Shown piece after piece: positions 44,155-52,655 of a stretch of DNA of 64,000 bases. Source of the stretch: Bradyrhizobium paxllaeri (GTDB taxonomy: Bacteria > Pseudomonadota > Alphaproteobacteria > Rhizobiales > Xanthobacteraceae); contig NZ_CP042968.1 of NCBI RefSeq assembly GCF_001693515.2, forward strand, positions 1,612,001-1,676,000, in the 5' to 3' direction. Below the pieces are notes generated by a model that did no database searches, was not told the DNA's origin, and saw only the letters and a program-made list of their open reading frames with translations. Made by a program: the position numbers and the translations under genes. Each line of letters begins with the position of its first letter. Position 1 is the first letter of the stretch.

Positions 44155-44171
44155 TTTAGATTCATTCCAGT
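44155..44171 (+). promoter_or_regulatory. Candidate iron control element upstream of bfd
   Basis: TTTAGATTCATTCCAGT resembles the Irr-bound ICE motif (TTTAGAAxxxTTCTAAA) with a conserved left half and a degenerate right half. It lies about 111 bases before the bfd start codon. Confidence 0.5.
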
Positions 44172-44281
44172 GTTTGCCCGGCATCAGTTTGGAATTGCTT
44201 GAAAATGCGGCTTTTCCTTTTGCATCTCGCCGCGCTCTTCCATATCGATGAAGCCGCATCACTGAAGGTCTTAACGGTTTC

Positions 44282-44557
44282 ATGATTGTCTGTTCCTGCA
44301 ACGTCCTGAGCGACCACGATGTCCGGAATGCCGTGAGTGCAGCTTCGGACCTGCCGCGAAATCCCAAGCAGATTTACGGGTGCCTCGGCTGCAGCGCCGA
44401 GTGCGGCCGCTGTGCGCGCACGATCAAGACCATCATCGACGAAGCGCTTGGTGCCTGCGCCAAGGAATGCTGCTCCGGCTGCCCACATAGCCGCCACGCC
44501 GCCAACGACGAGCCGGCGCAGGAATCCGCCCCGGCGTTCGCCCTCGCGGCCTGCTGA
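44282..44557 (+). CDS. bfd: Bacterioferritin-associated ferredoxin (Bfd-like)
   Basis: 91 residues. The helix-turn-helix 2Fe-2S fold is recognised by 'MIVCSCNVLSDHDVRNAV' (two cysteines, C-x-C) and 'YGCLGCSAECGRCARTI' (further cysteines). Bfd reduces the ferric core of bacterioferritin to release iron, and the bacterioferritin gene lies downstream. The C-terminal tail has an extra cysteine cluster ('CAKECCSGC'), which is unusual for Bfd. Confidence 0.9.
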   Translation: MIVCSCNVLSDHDVRNAVSAASDLPRNPKQIYGCLGCSAECGRCARTIKTIIDEALGACAKECCSGCPHSRHAANDEPAQESAPAFALAAC

Positions 44558-44636
44558 AAAGCCCCCGCCGAATCCCCAAATTTGCGCCGTTCCCACCGCT
44601 TTTTTTGCGGGACGGTTGCTCTTGGCTCCAAACTGA

Positions 44637-44653
44637 TTTAGAAACATTCTAAA
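44637..44653 (+). promoter_or_regulatory. Perfect iron control element (ICE) upstream of bfr
   Basis: TTTAGAA-ACA-TTCTAAA is a perfect 7-3-7 palindrome matching the Irr-binding ICE of Bradyrhizobium. It lies 45 bases before the bfr start codon, a position expected for Irr repression when iron is scarce. Confidence 0.85.
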
Positions 44654-44697
44654 TTCAGTGTCAGGCCGCGTTTGGCCTGAAAAAATCGGAGTGGACC

Positions 44698-45183
44698 ATG
44701 CAGGGCGATCCCAAAGTCATCGACTATCTCAACAAGGGCCTGCGCAGCGAACTCACCGCGATTAACCAATACTGGCTGCACTACCGGCTCCTGAACAATT
44801 GGGGCCTGCTCGACATGGCCAAGGTCTGGCGTAAGGAATCCATCGAGGAGATGGAGCACGCCGACAAGTTCACCGACCGGATCCTGTTCCTCGACGGCTT
44901 CCCCAATATGCAGGTGCTCGATCCCCTGCGTATCGGCCAGAACGTCAAGGAAATCATCGAATGCGATCTCGCTTCCGAGATCGCCGCGCGCACGCTCTAC
45001 CAGGAGGCTGCAACCTACTGCCACAGCGTCAAGGACTACGTCTCGCGCGACCTGTTCGAGAGCCTGATGAAGGACGAGGAACACCACATCGATTTCCTCG
45101 AGACCCAGCTCGATCTGATCCAGCGCATCGGCCTCGAACTCTACACCCAGAAGCACGTGGGTGGATTGGAGAGCGGGGACTGA
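44698..45183 (+). CDS. bfr: Bacterioferritin
   Basis: 161-residue subunit of the 24-mer iron-storage protein. Di-iron ligands are visible in '[14 protein letters not shown]' (Glu18 type), '[13 protein letters not shown]' (Glu51, His54 type), '[15 protein letters not shown]' (Glu94) and '[16 protein letters not shown]' (Glu127, His130 type). The heme-ligand Met is in the '[10 protein letters not shown]' helix region, close to residue 52 of the family. Starts with ATG at 44698, after GGAGTGG. It is paired with bfd and controlled by an ICE. Cytoplasmic ferritin, oxidises Fe2+ to a ferric core. Confidence 0.95.
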   Translation: MQGDPKVIDYLNKGLRSELTAINQYWLHYRLLNNWGLLDMAKVWRKESIEEMEHADKFTDRILFLDGFPNMQVLDPLRIGQNVKEIIECDLASEIAARTLYQEAATYCHSVKDYVSRDLFESLMKDEEHHIDFLETQLDLIQRIGLELYTQKHVGGLESGD

Positions 45184-45231
45184 GATTTCCACCCTCCCCT
45201 GGAGGGTGATCTCTCAATGCCCACCACTGTC

Positions 45232-45329
45232 GTCACCCGCGAAGGCGGGTGATCCAGTATTCCAGAGACGGCAGTGGCTAAACCGAAAAGCCGCGGCGTA
45301 CTGGATACCCCGCATTCGCGGGGTATGAC
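45232..45329. repeat. Dispersed palindromic repeat, family E
   Basis: GTCACCCGCGAAGGCGGGTGAT hairpin on the left, TACTGGATACCCCGC and its GCGGGGTATGAC complement on the right, with a central CAGTATTCCAG. Similar element at 56509-56610. Confidence 0.75.
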
Positions 45330-45335
45330 GACCTG

Positions 45336-45938
45336 CTACAACTGCTCCTTGTAGCGCTCGTAGATTTCCGCCTGGCTCTCGCGCGCGCCGAGGCCCGTCT
45401 GGTCGTGGATGACTTCGCCGATGCTCGGCATCACCGAGCGCTCGACCTGCGTCGCCCCCCACAATTTCGAGCGCATCAGCGCCTTGCCGCAATGGAAGTA
45501 TGATTCCCTGACTTCGATGCGCAGCACCGCGCGCGGTGGCTTGCCGAATTCGATCATCGACGCCATCAGCTCCGGGTCCACCGAGACCTTGCCCTTGCCG
45601 CCGACACGCAGCGTCTCGTCGATCCCTGGCACGAAGAAGATCAGCTGCACGAAGCCCGAGCCCTCGACGATGTTGCGGAAACTGTCGATGCGGTTGTTGC
45701 CCGAACGGTCCGGCATCAGAAGCTCGTTCGGCCCCGCGACGTGGATGAAGCCGGGATTGCCGCCGCGCGGCGAGGCATCGACGCTGCCGTCCGAGCCGGA
45801 GGTCGCCAGCACGCAGAATGGCGACATGCCGATGAACTTCTTCGCATGCGCGTCGATCTCCGGCCGCGCCTTGGCGATCACGCGGGGCGAGGGAGCGGGA
45901 TAGATCGTGGCGAGGTCAGAAGGGGCAAGATCGGACAA
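45336..45938 (-). CDS. PPOX-class FMN-dependent flavoprotein (MSMEG_1061-like)
   Basis: 200 residues of the pyridoxamine phosphate oxidase-like split-barrel fold. Motifs: 'KKFIGMSPFCVLATSGSDGSVD' (FMN contacts), 'DASPRGGNPGF', 'PDRSGNNRIDSFRNI' and 'FHCGKALMRSKLW'. It probably binds FMN and reduces or oxidises a small molecule. I use a TTG start (45938) because a strong AAAGGAG sits six bases before it; the in-frame ATG at 45974 lacks one. Confidence 0.85.
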   Translation of the reverse strand: MSDLAPSDLATIYPAPSPRVIAKARPEIDAHAKKFIGMSPFCVLATSGSDGSVDASPRGGNPGFIHVAGPNELLMPDRSGNNRIDSFRNIVEGSGFVQLIFFVPGIDETLRVGGKGKVSVDPELMASMIEFGKPPRAVLRIEVRESYFHCGKALMRSKLWGATQVERSVMPSIGEVIHDQTGLGARESQAEIYERYKEQL

Positions 45939-46192
45939 GGGCGGCTCCTTTCGATTTCGCGCCAAGGCTATCATCCCGCCGGTTTTGCGTCATCCCCAGG
46001 TTGGAAGGCTTCCAGCATTGCGAGCGAAACGATTTGTCCGCCGCAGCTTTAGCGAAGGCGGAAGGGCAGCACGGACGACGTGCTATCGATCTTGCGTGTG
46101 GTTCGTGGTGAGATGTGCAGGCGCAGCAAGCCGCCTAACATGCGAGTCAGTCGCCCGCGGTTGGTGGAACGAGCCGCACGATTGGAAACGCG

Positions 46193-46843
46193 TTGGGCGC
46201 AAACCCGAAGATTGCGATAGGCCTGCTTTCACCCGTGGGGCTACTGTTTGCGCTCCCCATCGCGCTTTGGGCTTTCAGCTTCACCGAACTCTTCGGGCAG
46301 GAGAAATGCCGCATTGGCTCCATCAGCGACGTCGAATACGAGCGCATTCTGTCTCGGGCCGGCGCGCAACGCTGGACGGTATGGCCCGGCCTGTCGAATG
46401 GGGTGTTTTGGCCCTCGGACAATGGCTTCCGAAGCCCGACAGCATCCTTCAACGGTAATATCAATGATCAGCTCCTGTCACATGTCCGAGAGATTGCAGG
46501 ATCCGACGCGTCCGTCGATCGCCAACTGGCTGCGGGCCATGCCGTCATGCGCAGCATGGGCGCAGAATACGTCCGGACTCAAGAAGTGCCTGATGTGGGT
46601 CGGGATCGCGGCGCTTCGAGCGTCCATTTCACATACTACCTGCCGCAAGTGCGTTTCGCGCCTGCGTGTGTTCTTTGCCTGATATGGTGGCACACGACCA
46701 TCGACGTGATCTTTTCTCATGACCTCGCCACCGACCGATACGGGCTGCAGGCAGTGACCGTTCACCACACTGGGCTGAAAGGCACTCCCGACAAGGAGCG
46801 TGCGCGCAACGTCCCATGGGGTAGTTGCCCCAAGTTTCAATGA
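46193..46843 (+). CDS. Hypothetical protein with N-terminal membrane segment
   Basis: 216 residues. One hydrophobic helix near the N terminus ('GLLSPVGLLFALPIALWAFSF') then a soluble part with 'NGNINDQLLSHVREIAGSDA' and a cysteine-containing C-terminal half ('FAPACVLCLIWWHTT'). Coding-like composition throughout, but no family recognised. The start is a TTG with no clear ribosome site, so the true N terminus may be shorter. Confidence 0.55.
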   Translation: MGANPKIAIGLLSPVGLLFALPIALWAFSFTELFGQEKCRIGSISDVEYERILSRAGAQRWTVWPGLSNGVFWPSDNGFRSPTASFNGNINDQLLSHVREIAGSDASVDRQLAAGHAVMRSMGAEYVRTQEVPDVGRDRGASSVHFTYYLPQVRFAPACVLCLIWWHTTIDVIFSHDLATDRYGLQAVTVHHTGLKGTPDKERARNVPWGSCPKFQ

Positions 46844-46897
46844 TCCTATCGCAATGGATGATGGATTGAGCGGGACCGCAGGTCGATGCGCGCGAAA

Positions 46898-47245
46898 TCA
46901 AGGCTGCTTTGCCACGCGCCGCTTCGCGGAAGCCTTCGGCGCGACATTCTTCCACGCCATCGTCAGCGCGCTTTTCAACGTCGTCGCATCGGCCTTGGCG
47001 AGGCGCACATTGGTGTAACCCTGTCTGCCCCATCCGCCCGGCACGGGACGGAAGATATCGGGCTCCGCCTCGACCAGCATCGTTTGCTGTTCGGCTGTCA
47101 GCTTCAACGTGCCCCAGTCTTTATCGGGATAGCCCAGCGTCGCGAAGATGCGTTTGCCCGCGCGGAAATCTGCCTTGCCCTGATGCGCGCTCTCGACCGC
47201 ATCAGGCAGCGCGAGCGCAATCCGGCGAAATCGGCTTGCAGACAT
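46898..47245 (-). CDS. MmcQ/YjbR-family DNA-binding protein
   Basis: 115 residues of the CyaY-like fold group. The signature runs 'RIALALPDAVESAHQGKADF' then 'FATLGYPDKDWGTLKLTAEQQ', 'VPGGWGRQGYTNVRL' and 'LKSALTMAWKNVAP'. Family members bind DNA weakly or have no known activity. The C terminus is Lys/Arg-rich. It lies 17 bases after the hydrolase gene's end on the same strand. Confidence 0.87.
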   Translation of the reverse strand: MSASRFRRIALALPDAVESAHQGKADFRAGKRIFATLGYPDKDWGTLKLTAEQQTMLVEAEPDIFRPVPGGWGRQGYTNVRLAKADATTLKSALTMAWKNVAPKASAKRRVAKQP

Positions 47246-47262
47246 CGCGGTCTCTTCGGCCC

Positions 47263-48327
47263 CTACATCGCCCGCTGCGGCGCGGTCTGCAGCAACTCCT
47301 GCAGCTCCTTCTTGTAGAACTTTGCGTTCCCCGTCGTGAGATGGCCGCGCGTCTCGTTCGAGGCCGGAATCAGGAACAGCCGGCCGTTCTTGACGCGCTT
47401 CATCGCTGCATCCGTGACGCCGGTTTCCGGCGGATTGCGCTCGTCATCCGCGGCATTGATCAGGAGCAGCGTGGCCGCGATCTTCTCCAGCGACGGCGCA
47501 GGATTGTAATCGTGCGAGGCTTCCCACTGGTAGATGAAGTCGTTGGCGTCGGCGGTAACAGCAGTGGCCAGCCGGTCGTCGACCATCTTGTCGGCCTTCG
47601 CGGCCGTCGGCGCCAGTGCCTGATAGGCCAGCGTGCCGCCCCCGGTCGCGATGCCATAGGCGTTGATGGCGTATTTCATCATGCGCGGTGGGCTGGTGTA
47701 ATTGCCGCCATTGTAATCGGGATCGTTCTTGATGGTCTCCAGCATCATCCGCCGGAGCATCCAGTTGCGCGCCGCCATCTCGGTCGGCTGCGAGGCCATC
47801 GGCACCAGCGCGTCCATGAATTGCGGATACTTGCCGCCCCAGATCCAGGTGTGCATGCCGCCCATCGAATTGCCGATCACGAGCCGCAGGTGCTTGACGC
47901 CGAGACCTTCCGTCACCAGGCGATACTGCGCGTCGACCATGTCCTCGTAATTGTATTTCGGAAACGTGGTCTTCATGCCGTCGGAGGGTTTTGACGATTT
48001 GCCGTGGCCGACGCCGTCGGGAATGATGATGTAGTATTTCGCGGCATCGAGCGGCTGGCCGGGACCGAACAATTCACCGCCGAAGGTCGCCGTCAGCATG
48101 CTCGCCGCCGAGCCGCCCGAGCCGTGCAGCACCAGCACCGGCTGCCCGGTCGGCTCGCCGATGGTAGTGTAGGCCAGCCGCAGCGCCGGCATCGTCTCGC
48201 CGGTGTGGAATTTGAAGTCCCTGGCGATCCACTCGCCCTGTTTCGGCGCGGGATAGTCGGCGGCGAAAGCGGTGATGGTGCTGAGCGCCAGTGCGGCGGC
48301 CGACAGCGCGACGTGCGACAGATTCAT
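47263..48327 (-). CDS. Exported alpha/beta-hydrolase, homoserine acetyltransferase-like
   Basis: 354 residues with a signal peptide ending 'ITAFAADYP'. The alpha/beta fold includes 'VLVLHGSGGSAASM' (oxyanion loop), nucleophile Ser in 'VIGNSMGGMHTW', acid in 'INAADDERNPPE' and base His in 'NETRGHLTTG'. It resembles MetX but is secreted, so it is likely an esterase or related hydrolase of the cell envelope. The ATG at 48327 has GGGGAG eight bases upstream. Confidence 0.85.
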   Translation of the reverse strand: MNLSHVALSAAALALSTITAFAADYPAPKQGEWIARDFKFHTGETMPALRLAYTTIGEPTGQPVLVLHGSGGSAASMLTATFGGELFGPGQPLDAAKYYIIIPDGVGHGKSSKPSDGMKTTFPKYNYEDMVDAQYRLVTEGLGVKHLRLVIGNSMGGMHTWIWGGKYPQFMDALVPMASQPTEMAARNWMLRRMMLETIKNDPDYNGGNYTSPPRMMKYAINAYGIATGGGTLAYQALAPTAAKADKMVDDRLATAVTADANDFIYQWEASHDYNPAPSLEKIAATLLLINAADDERNPPETGVTDAAMKRVKNGRLFLIPASNETRGHLTTGNAKFYKKELQELLQTAPQRAM

Positions 48328-48440
48328 GATGATCTCCCCGAGGCTGCGGCCGTCTTTGCGGACCGCTTGCAGGGAACTTAGCACACCGGCTGTTTCACCG
48401 TCACCACATCACGAAACCATGTATCGACGCGCGGCGCCGC

Positions 48441-48680
48441 CTAGCCCTCCACGTCGGTCTCTGGGCGGTCGTTGCCGGCGGCGGTTTCCGAGAGCCATCG
48501 TCCGTCAGCGGTTTCGTATTCGATCACCTCCGTGCGGCCCGGTACCCGCTGCTCGGTCGCGGCGCGCCGGGCGGCGGCCAGCGCCGTAGCGCGGTTTGGA
48601 AACGGCTCCGAAAACACGCCGTTGACGGTGTAGGCCCAGCCGCCGTCATGCTCGACGATCTTGTAGGTCACGTGGGTCAT
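48441..48680 (-). CDS. DUF2188-like small protein
   Basis: 79 residues: 'MTHVTYKIVEHDGGWAYTV' and 'FSEPFPNRATALAAARRAATEQ' match the DUF2188 pattern of about 70-residue proteins found widely in rhizobia. Function unknown. It is divergent from the DUF2277 gene. Confidence 0.72.
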   Translation of the reverse strand: MTHVTYKIVEHDGGWAYTVNGVFSEPFPNRATALAAARRAATEQRVPGRTEVIEYETADGRWLSETAAGNDRPETDVEG

Positions 48681-48810
48681 CGGGAACTCGCTGTTTGCAG
48701 GTACCGACAGGGGTGAACGTGCCACTGGATTTATGACAGAATAGGGCACGCCGTCGGATTTTGCACCGGCCGTTCGTCCTTGATCGACGACCCCTGCAGA
48801 AGAGAGAACC

Positions 48811-49077
48811 ATGTGCCGCAACATCAAGACGCTGTTCAACTTTGAGCCCCCGGCCACGCATGCGGAGATCCATGCGTCCGCGCTGCAATTCGTGCGCAAG
48901 CTCTCCGGCTTCAACTCGCCGTCGCAGGCCAATGCCGAGGCTTTCAACCGCGCGGTGTCCGAAGTCTCCGACAGCGCGCGGCGCCTGCTCGCTTCGCTTG
49001 AGACCAACGCGCCGCCGCGCGATCGCGAGATCGAAGCCGAGAAGGCGAAGGAGCGCTCGCGCCGGCGGTTGGGCTAG
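48811..49077 (+). CDS. DUF2277 domain protein
   Basis: 88 residues. 'MCRNIKTLFNFEPPATHAEIH', 'ASALQFVRKLSGFNSPS' and a basic C-terminal tail match DUF2277, a short alpha-helical family without known role. Start: ATG at 48811 after AGAGAGAACC. Confidence 0.88.
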   Translation: MCRNIKTLFNFEPPATHAEIHASALQFVRKLSGFNSPSQANAEAFNRAVSEVSDSARRLLASLETNAPPRDREIEAEKAKERSRRRLG

Positions 49078-49166
49078 CTGGTTCCTGCGTGGCGTGATGC
49101 ACCTCGCGGTGCGGCGAGGTCGCGGCGATCATGCTGACATCCTTCTTCAGTCATCGGAGGGATGTC

Positions 49167-49394
49167 ATGGATCAGGAAAAGCGGTTGAAGCTCGCCGCCA
49201 TCTTCTTCGCCGTCTTCTGGATCGGCGGCATGCTGTGGTGGAGCGGCGAGTATCATCCCGCCTACATCATCCTTCTTGCCGTTTGCGGGACCCTCGGAGG
49301 CTACCTCTGGTATCTCGCGATGCGCCGGGTGTTTCGTCACATGCACCTGCTGCCGCGAAATGGCGATAACGGCGCCGGCCGCGAGACGCGGTAA
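49167..49394 (+). CDS. Small two-helix membrane protein
   Basis: 75 residues. Two hydrophobic helices ('LAAIFFAVFWIGGMLWW' and 'YIILLAVCGTLGGYLWYLAM') in a hairpin, with short charged ends. The ATG at 49167 has CGGAGG upstream. No named family is recognised. Confidence 0.7.
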   Translation: MDQEKRLKLAAIFFAVFWIGGMLWWSGEYHPAYIILLAVCGTLGGYLWYLAMRRVFRHMHLLPRNGDNGAGRETR

Positions 49395-49410
49395 CGCTTT
49401 CGCCGATCGA

Positions 49411-50583
49411 TCAGCCGGCGTCCCACTTCACCGGCAGATTCAGCAACCCGCGAAACGCCCAGCCGCCGATCCGCACCGGTTCGTTGTTGTCGAGCCGCAG
49501 GCCCTTCAGCCGCGCGAACAGGCACGGCAGCGCGACGTCGGCCACCATCGCGCGCGAGGCGAACGCGCCGGCGCAATAATGTGGCCCGGCGCCGAAGGCG
49601 ATGCTCTTTTGCGTATCGCGGGTGATGTCGAAACGATCCGGCTCGGCAAAGCAGGCCTCGTCGCGGTTGGCGGAGCCGAACATGAAGAACACGCGGTCTT
49701 CCGGCTCGAAGTCGATGCCGCCATACGTCCAGGGTTTGGCGACGCGACGCGGCGACATCTGGATCGGCGCGATCCAGCGCGCGTATTCCTCGAACACGTC
49801 GATCCACTTTGCCTTGCCCTCGCGCACCAGCGCGAGCTGCTCGGGATGCGTCAGCAGCGCCCAGGTCGCCCCTGCGATCGCATCGCGCGGCTCGTTCTGG
49901 CCGCCCGAGATCGCCAGCTTGATGTTGGCGCGGATGCTGTCCATGTTCTGGCCGGACACCAGCAGCACGCTGAGGATCGAGGTGTTGGGGTGTTTCTTCA
50001 CCACCGGGATCATGTCGTCGATGGCGGCATCGATGCCTGCGGTCGCCGCATGGCAGCGCGCCTCGACCTCCTTGTTGCCGGTGTAGTTGGCGATGCCGTC
50101 GATCATCGCCTGCGACCACGCGTCCATGTCCTGGTAGCGCATGTTGGTCAGCCCGGTGACGTCCTTCAGGCATTCGGCCGACAGCGGCAGCGCCAGCGTC
50201 TTGCAGAGATCGGCGGCGCCTTGCGGCACCAGTTCGTCGAGGATGCGGTCGGCATGGGCCTGAAACTGGCGGACCCAGGTATCGCGCACCGTGCGCGGCG
50301 ACACCGCGGGAAACATCGCCTGCCGCTCGCTCATGTGCGCATCGCCGTCCTTGCGCATCATGTTGTGGCCCATCAGCACGTTCATCAGCCCGTTCGGCTG
50401 ATGCGAGGAGAACACGTCGATGCGCTTCTCCTGGGTGAAGATGTCGTCGCGCCGGGTGAATACCGTCGAGCCGAGCTGCGGCACGAAGGCGATCGGCACC
50501 TCTTTGCGCATCTTTGCAAGGGCCGGATAGGGATCGGCCCAGAAGGCGGGAACGTCGATATCAAAATGCGGGGCGTTGGACAT
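49411..50583 (-). CDS. Cytochrome P450
   Basis: 390-residue soluble bacterial P450. The heme-binding loop is 'FGAGPHYCAGAFASR' with the proximal Cys, and the ExxR helix is 'FEEYARW'. The I-helix region 'ISGGQNEPRDAIAG' replaces the usual acidic-alcohol pair (A/G-G-x-D/E-T) with G-G-Q-N-E-P-R-D, seen in some specialised CYPs. The substrate is not predictable; it needs an external ferredoxin and reductase, none adjacent. The ATG at 50583 begins 'MSNAPHFDIDVPAFW'. Confidence 0.9.
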   Translation of the reverse strand: MSNAPHFDIDVPAFWADPYPALAKMRKEVPIAFVPQLGSTVFTRRDDIFTQEKRIDVFSSHQPNGLMNVLMGHNMMRKDGDAHMSERQAMFPAVSPRTVRDTWVRQFQAHADRILDELVPQGAADLCKTLALPLSAECLKDVTGLTNMRYQDMDAWSQAMIDGIANYTGNKEVEARCHAATAGIDAAIDDMIPVVKKHPNTSILSVLLVSGQNMDSIRANIKLAISGGQNEPRDAIAGATWALLTHPEQLALVREGKAKWIDVFEEYARWIAPIQMSPRRVAKPWTYGGIDFEPEDRVFFMFGSANRDEACFAEPDRFDITRDTQKSIAFGAGPHYCAGAFASRAMVADVALPCLFARLKGLRLDNNEPVRIGGWAFRGLLNLPVKWDAG

Positions 50584-50784
50584 GGATGGTGCGTTTCCGT
50601 CTGGTGGCTTTTTGAGCAGGGTGACCAAGGGAAACGCGGCTGTCAAATGCCGTGCGGTTGAACCGATACAGCCTCCGAAACCTTAGGATATGGGACGCCG
50701 GGCGCGCCGGTGGCCGTCGCCCTTCGAGGCGCGCAGTGCGCACACCCCAGGGCGACGGATCCACCTACACTATCATGCCTTAGC

Positions 50785-51543
50785 TCACACCGCCCGATAG
50801 CCGCCGTCGACCATCACGATCGAGCCGGAGACGTAAGCCGAAAGATCGGAGGCGAGGAAGATCGCCGGGCCGACGATGTCCTCCGCGGTGCCGGCGCGGC
50901 CGAGCGGGGTGTGGTCCATGAATGTCTTCACCAGCTCCGGATTGTTGGCGCGGGCATTGGCGTTCAGCGGCGTCGCGATGAAGCCGGGACCGATCGCGTT
51001 GACGCGCACCCCTTCCTTGCCGAGTTCGGCGGCGAGCGCCTTGGTGAAGCCCAGCACGCCGTGCTTGGAGGCGGTGTAGGCCGGCGAGCTCGGCGTGCGC
51101 ACATGCACGAAAGACTGGATCGAGCCGATATTGACGATGCGTCCCTTGCTGGCGCGCAAGGCGGGGAGGAAGGCGTGCGTCACGTTGAAGACGCCGGTGA
51201 GGTTGATGGCGATGATGTCTTCCCAGTCGCTGATCACGGCCTCTGCCGCGCCCAGCATGCCGTTGCGGCGCACGATGCCGGCATTGTTGACGAGGACCGA
51301 GACCTCGCCGACCTTGTCGGCGATCTGCTTTGCCATCGCGACGCAGTCGTCGCGCCTGGCGACATCGAGCGCAAAGCTTATCGCCTTGTCGCCGATTTCC
51401 TTGGCGGCTTCCGCTGCCGCCTTCTCGTCCCGGTCGAGCAGCACGACGCGCGCTCCTTCACGCGCATAGCCGATCGCGATGGCGCGCCCGATGCCGGAGC
51501 CTGCGCCGGTGACGACTGCGATGTGATTTTGGAGAAGGGGCAT
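50785..51543 (-). CDS. Short-chain dehydrogenase/reductase
   Basis: 252 residues, classical SDR. 'VVTGAGSGIGRAIAIGYA' (GxxxGxG cofactor site), 'VLVNNAGIV', Ser in 'VNIGSIQSF' and the catalytic 'YTASKHG' (YxxxK). 'DVARRDDCVA' after beta 3 and Asp in 'LLDRDEK' suggest NAD preference. The substrate is unknown. Start: ATG at 51543, after AGAGGAAACGCCC. It may form a locus with the P450 gene on the same strand, but a gap of about 200 bases separates them. Confidence 0.92.
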   Translation of the reverse strand: MPLLQNHIAVVTGAGSGIGRAIAIGYAREGARVVLLDRDEKAAAEAAKEIGDKAISFALDVARRDDCVAMAKQIADKVGEVSVLVNNAGIVRRNGMLGAAEAVISDWEDIIAINLTGVFNVTHAFLPALRASKGRIVNIGSIQSFVHVRTPSSPAYTASKHGVLGFTKALAAELGKEGVRVNAIGPGFIATPLNANARANNPELVKTFMDHTPLGRAGTAEDIVGPAIFLASDLSAYVSGSIVMVDGGYRAV

Positions 51544-51622
51544 GGGGCGTTTCCTCTTGCTTGATTTTGCCAGAGGATAGCAAGTGCGCCCGCGTGCACA
51601 AGATGGGAGGGAAGGCGGGTTT

Positions 51623-51714
51623 CGTAGGGTGGGCAAAGCGCAGCGTGCCCACCATCGCAAAAAGAAAGGTGGGCACGGCGCTCACGCGCCTTTGCCCACC
51701 CTACGCAACTCGCA
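51623..51714. repeat. Dispersed repeat, family F
   Basis: Left arm CGTAGGGTGGGCAAAGCG and right arm TTTGCCCACCCTACG, with GTGCCCACC/GGTGGGCAC between. The related element is at 55221-55309. Confidence 0.8.
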
Positions 51715-51715
51715 C

Positions 51716-51967
51716 TTACAGCTTGCAGGTGCCCTTCTTGAGCATGCCGTCCTTCACCGCAAGCGCGGCGACAAATGTCGGGACCGGCTTGCTGACGGTC
51801 TTGTAGTTCGACGGGGTCGGCTTGGTCGGAATGCTCTGGTCCCAGACCTGGCAGACGCCGGTGCCTTCCCAGCGGATCAGATGAAAGGCGGCTTCGGCGG
51901 GGCTGGTCGCGACGAGCGCAGTGAAGGCAAGGCCGGCGGTGGCAGCAAGGGCGGTCAATCGAAGCAT
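51716..51967 (-). CDS. Small secreted hypothetical protein, paralogue 1
   Basis: 83 residues. Signal peptide ending 'SPAEA', then a short domain 'AFHLIRWEGTGVCQVWDQSIPT' with two cysteines, the second in the final 'GMLKKGTCKL'. It is a tandem paralogue of 52230-52484, with which it shares 'HLIRW', 'CQ(I/V)WDQSIPT' and 'DG(M/L)L..GTC'. Exported, probably with a disulfide. Function unknown. Confidence 0.8.
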   Translation of the reverse strand: MLRLTALAATAGLAFTALVATSPAEAAFHLIRWEGTGVCQVWDQSIPTKPTPSNYKTVSKPVPTFVAALAVKDGMLKKGTCKL

Positions 51968-52101
51968 GGGAAAAATACTCCTGTCTTGGAAAATGCGTCG
52001 CCGCGCTTCCCGCAACGAATGTGAGGAAGCGGCTCCCAGCCGGGGATGACCGGGCATCCCTTTGTTGTAAATGATACGTGATTGGTTCAATGCGGCTTGC
52101 G

Positions 52102-52137
52102 AAAAAGGCCGGCGATTAATCCTCTCGCCGGCCTTTT
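52102..52137 (-). terminator. Rho-independent terminator after the second paralogue
   Basis: AAGGCCGGCGA and TCGCCGGCCTT pair around a short loop, with TTTTTC on the minus strand downstream. The T-run on the other strand makes it possibly bidirectional. Confidence 0.85.
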
Positions 52138-52229
52138 CCCGTAGCCCCATGAGTGAAAGCGACATGCGGGAAAGCTCGAATTCGTGAATCCCGGATATCG
52201 CGTTCGCTCATCCGGGCTACGAAAGCAGA

Positions 52230-52484
52230 TCAGAACGCGCAGGTGCCGTTGCGCAGCAAACCATCCTTGAACGCCAGCGCGTGGCTGAAGGTCGGCACGT
52301 CAGAGCCGACGATCACGGTGTAATTGCCGGGATAGGGCGCGGTCGGGATGCTCTGGTCCCAGATCTGGCAGAAGCCGGTGTCCTGCCAGCGGATCAGATG
52401 GTACGAGGCCTCGGCCGGGCTCGACGCGGCAAGTGCGGTGAAACCAATCGCGGCAACGGCGCAAAGGCCAAAAATACGACGCAT
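52230..52484 (-). CDS. Small secreted hypothetical protein, paralogue 2
   Basis: 84 residues. Signal peptide ending 'SPAEASYH', then 'LIRWQDTGFCQIWDQSIPT' and a terminal 'LLRNGTCAF'. Two conserved cysteines. It differs from its neighbour mainly in the middle loop ('APYPGNYTVIVGSDV'). The ATG at 52484 follows AGGAGATTGAAG. A terminator lies downstream, so the two paralogues are separate transcription units. Confidence 0.8.
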   Translation of the reverse strand: MRRIFGLCAVAAIGFTALAASSPAEASYHLIRWQDTGFCQIWDQSIPTAPYPGNYTVIVGSDVPTFSHALAFKDGLLRNGTCAF

Positions 52485-52655
52485 CTTCAATCTCCTGTTT
52501 GAGTCACGGGGCATTGGCCCGGCTACCCGAGTGAGTTGCGGGCCGCGCGAGAAGGTTCAAAGCTCGATGCGCGGTGGGTTAGCGAAATCCTTAACCCCTG
52601 TTATGGTCGAACCGCGGGGCGGCGGGGCAGCGTTCTGATGGTGAGGATACGAAGC

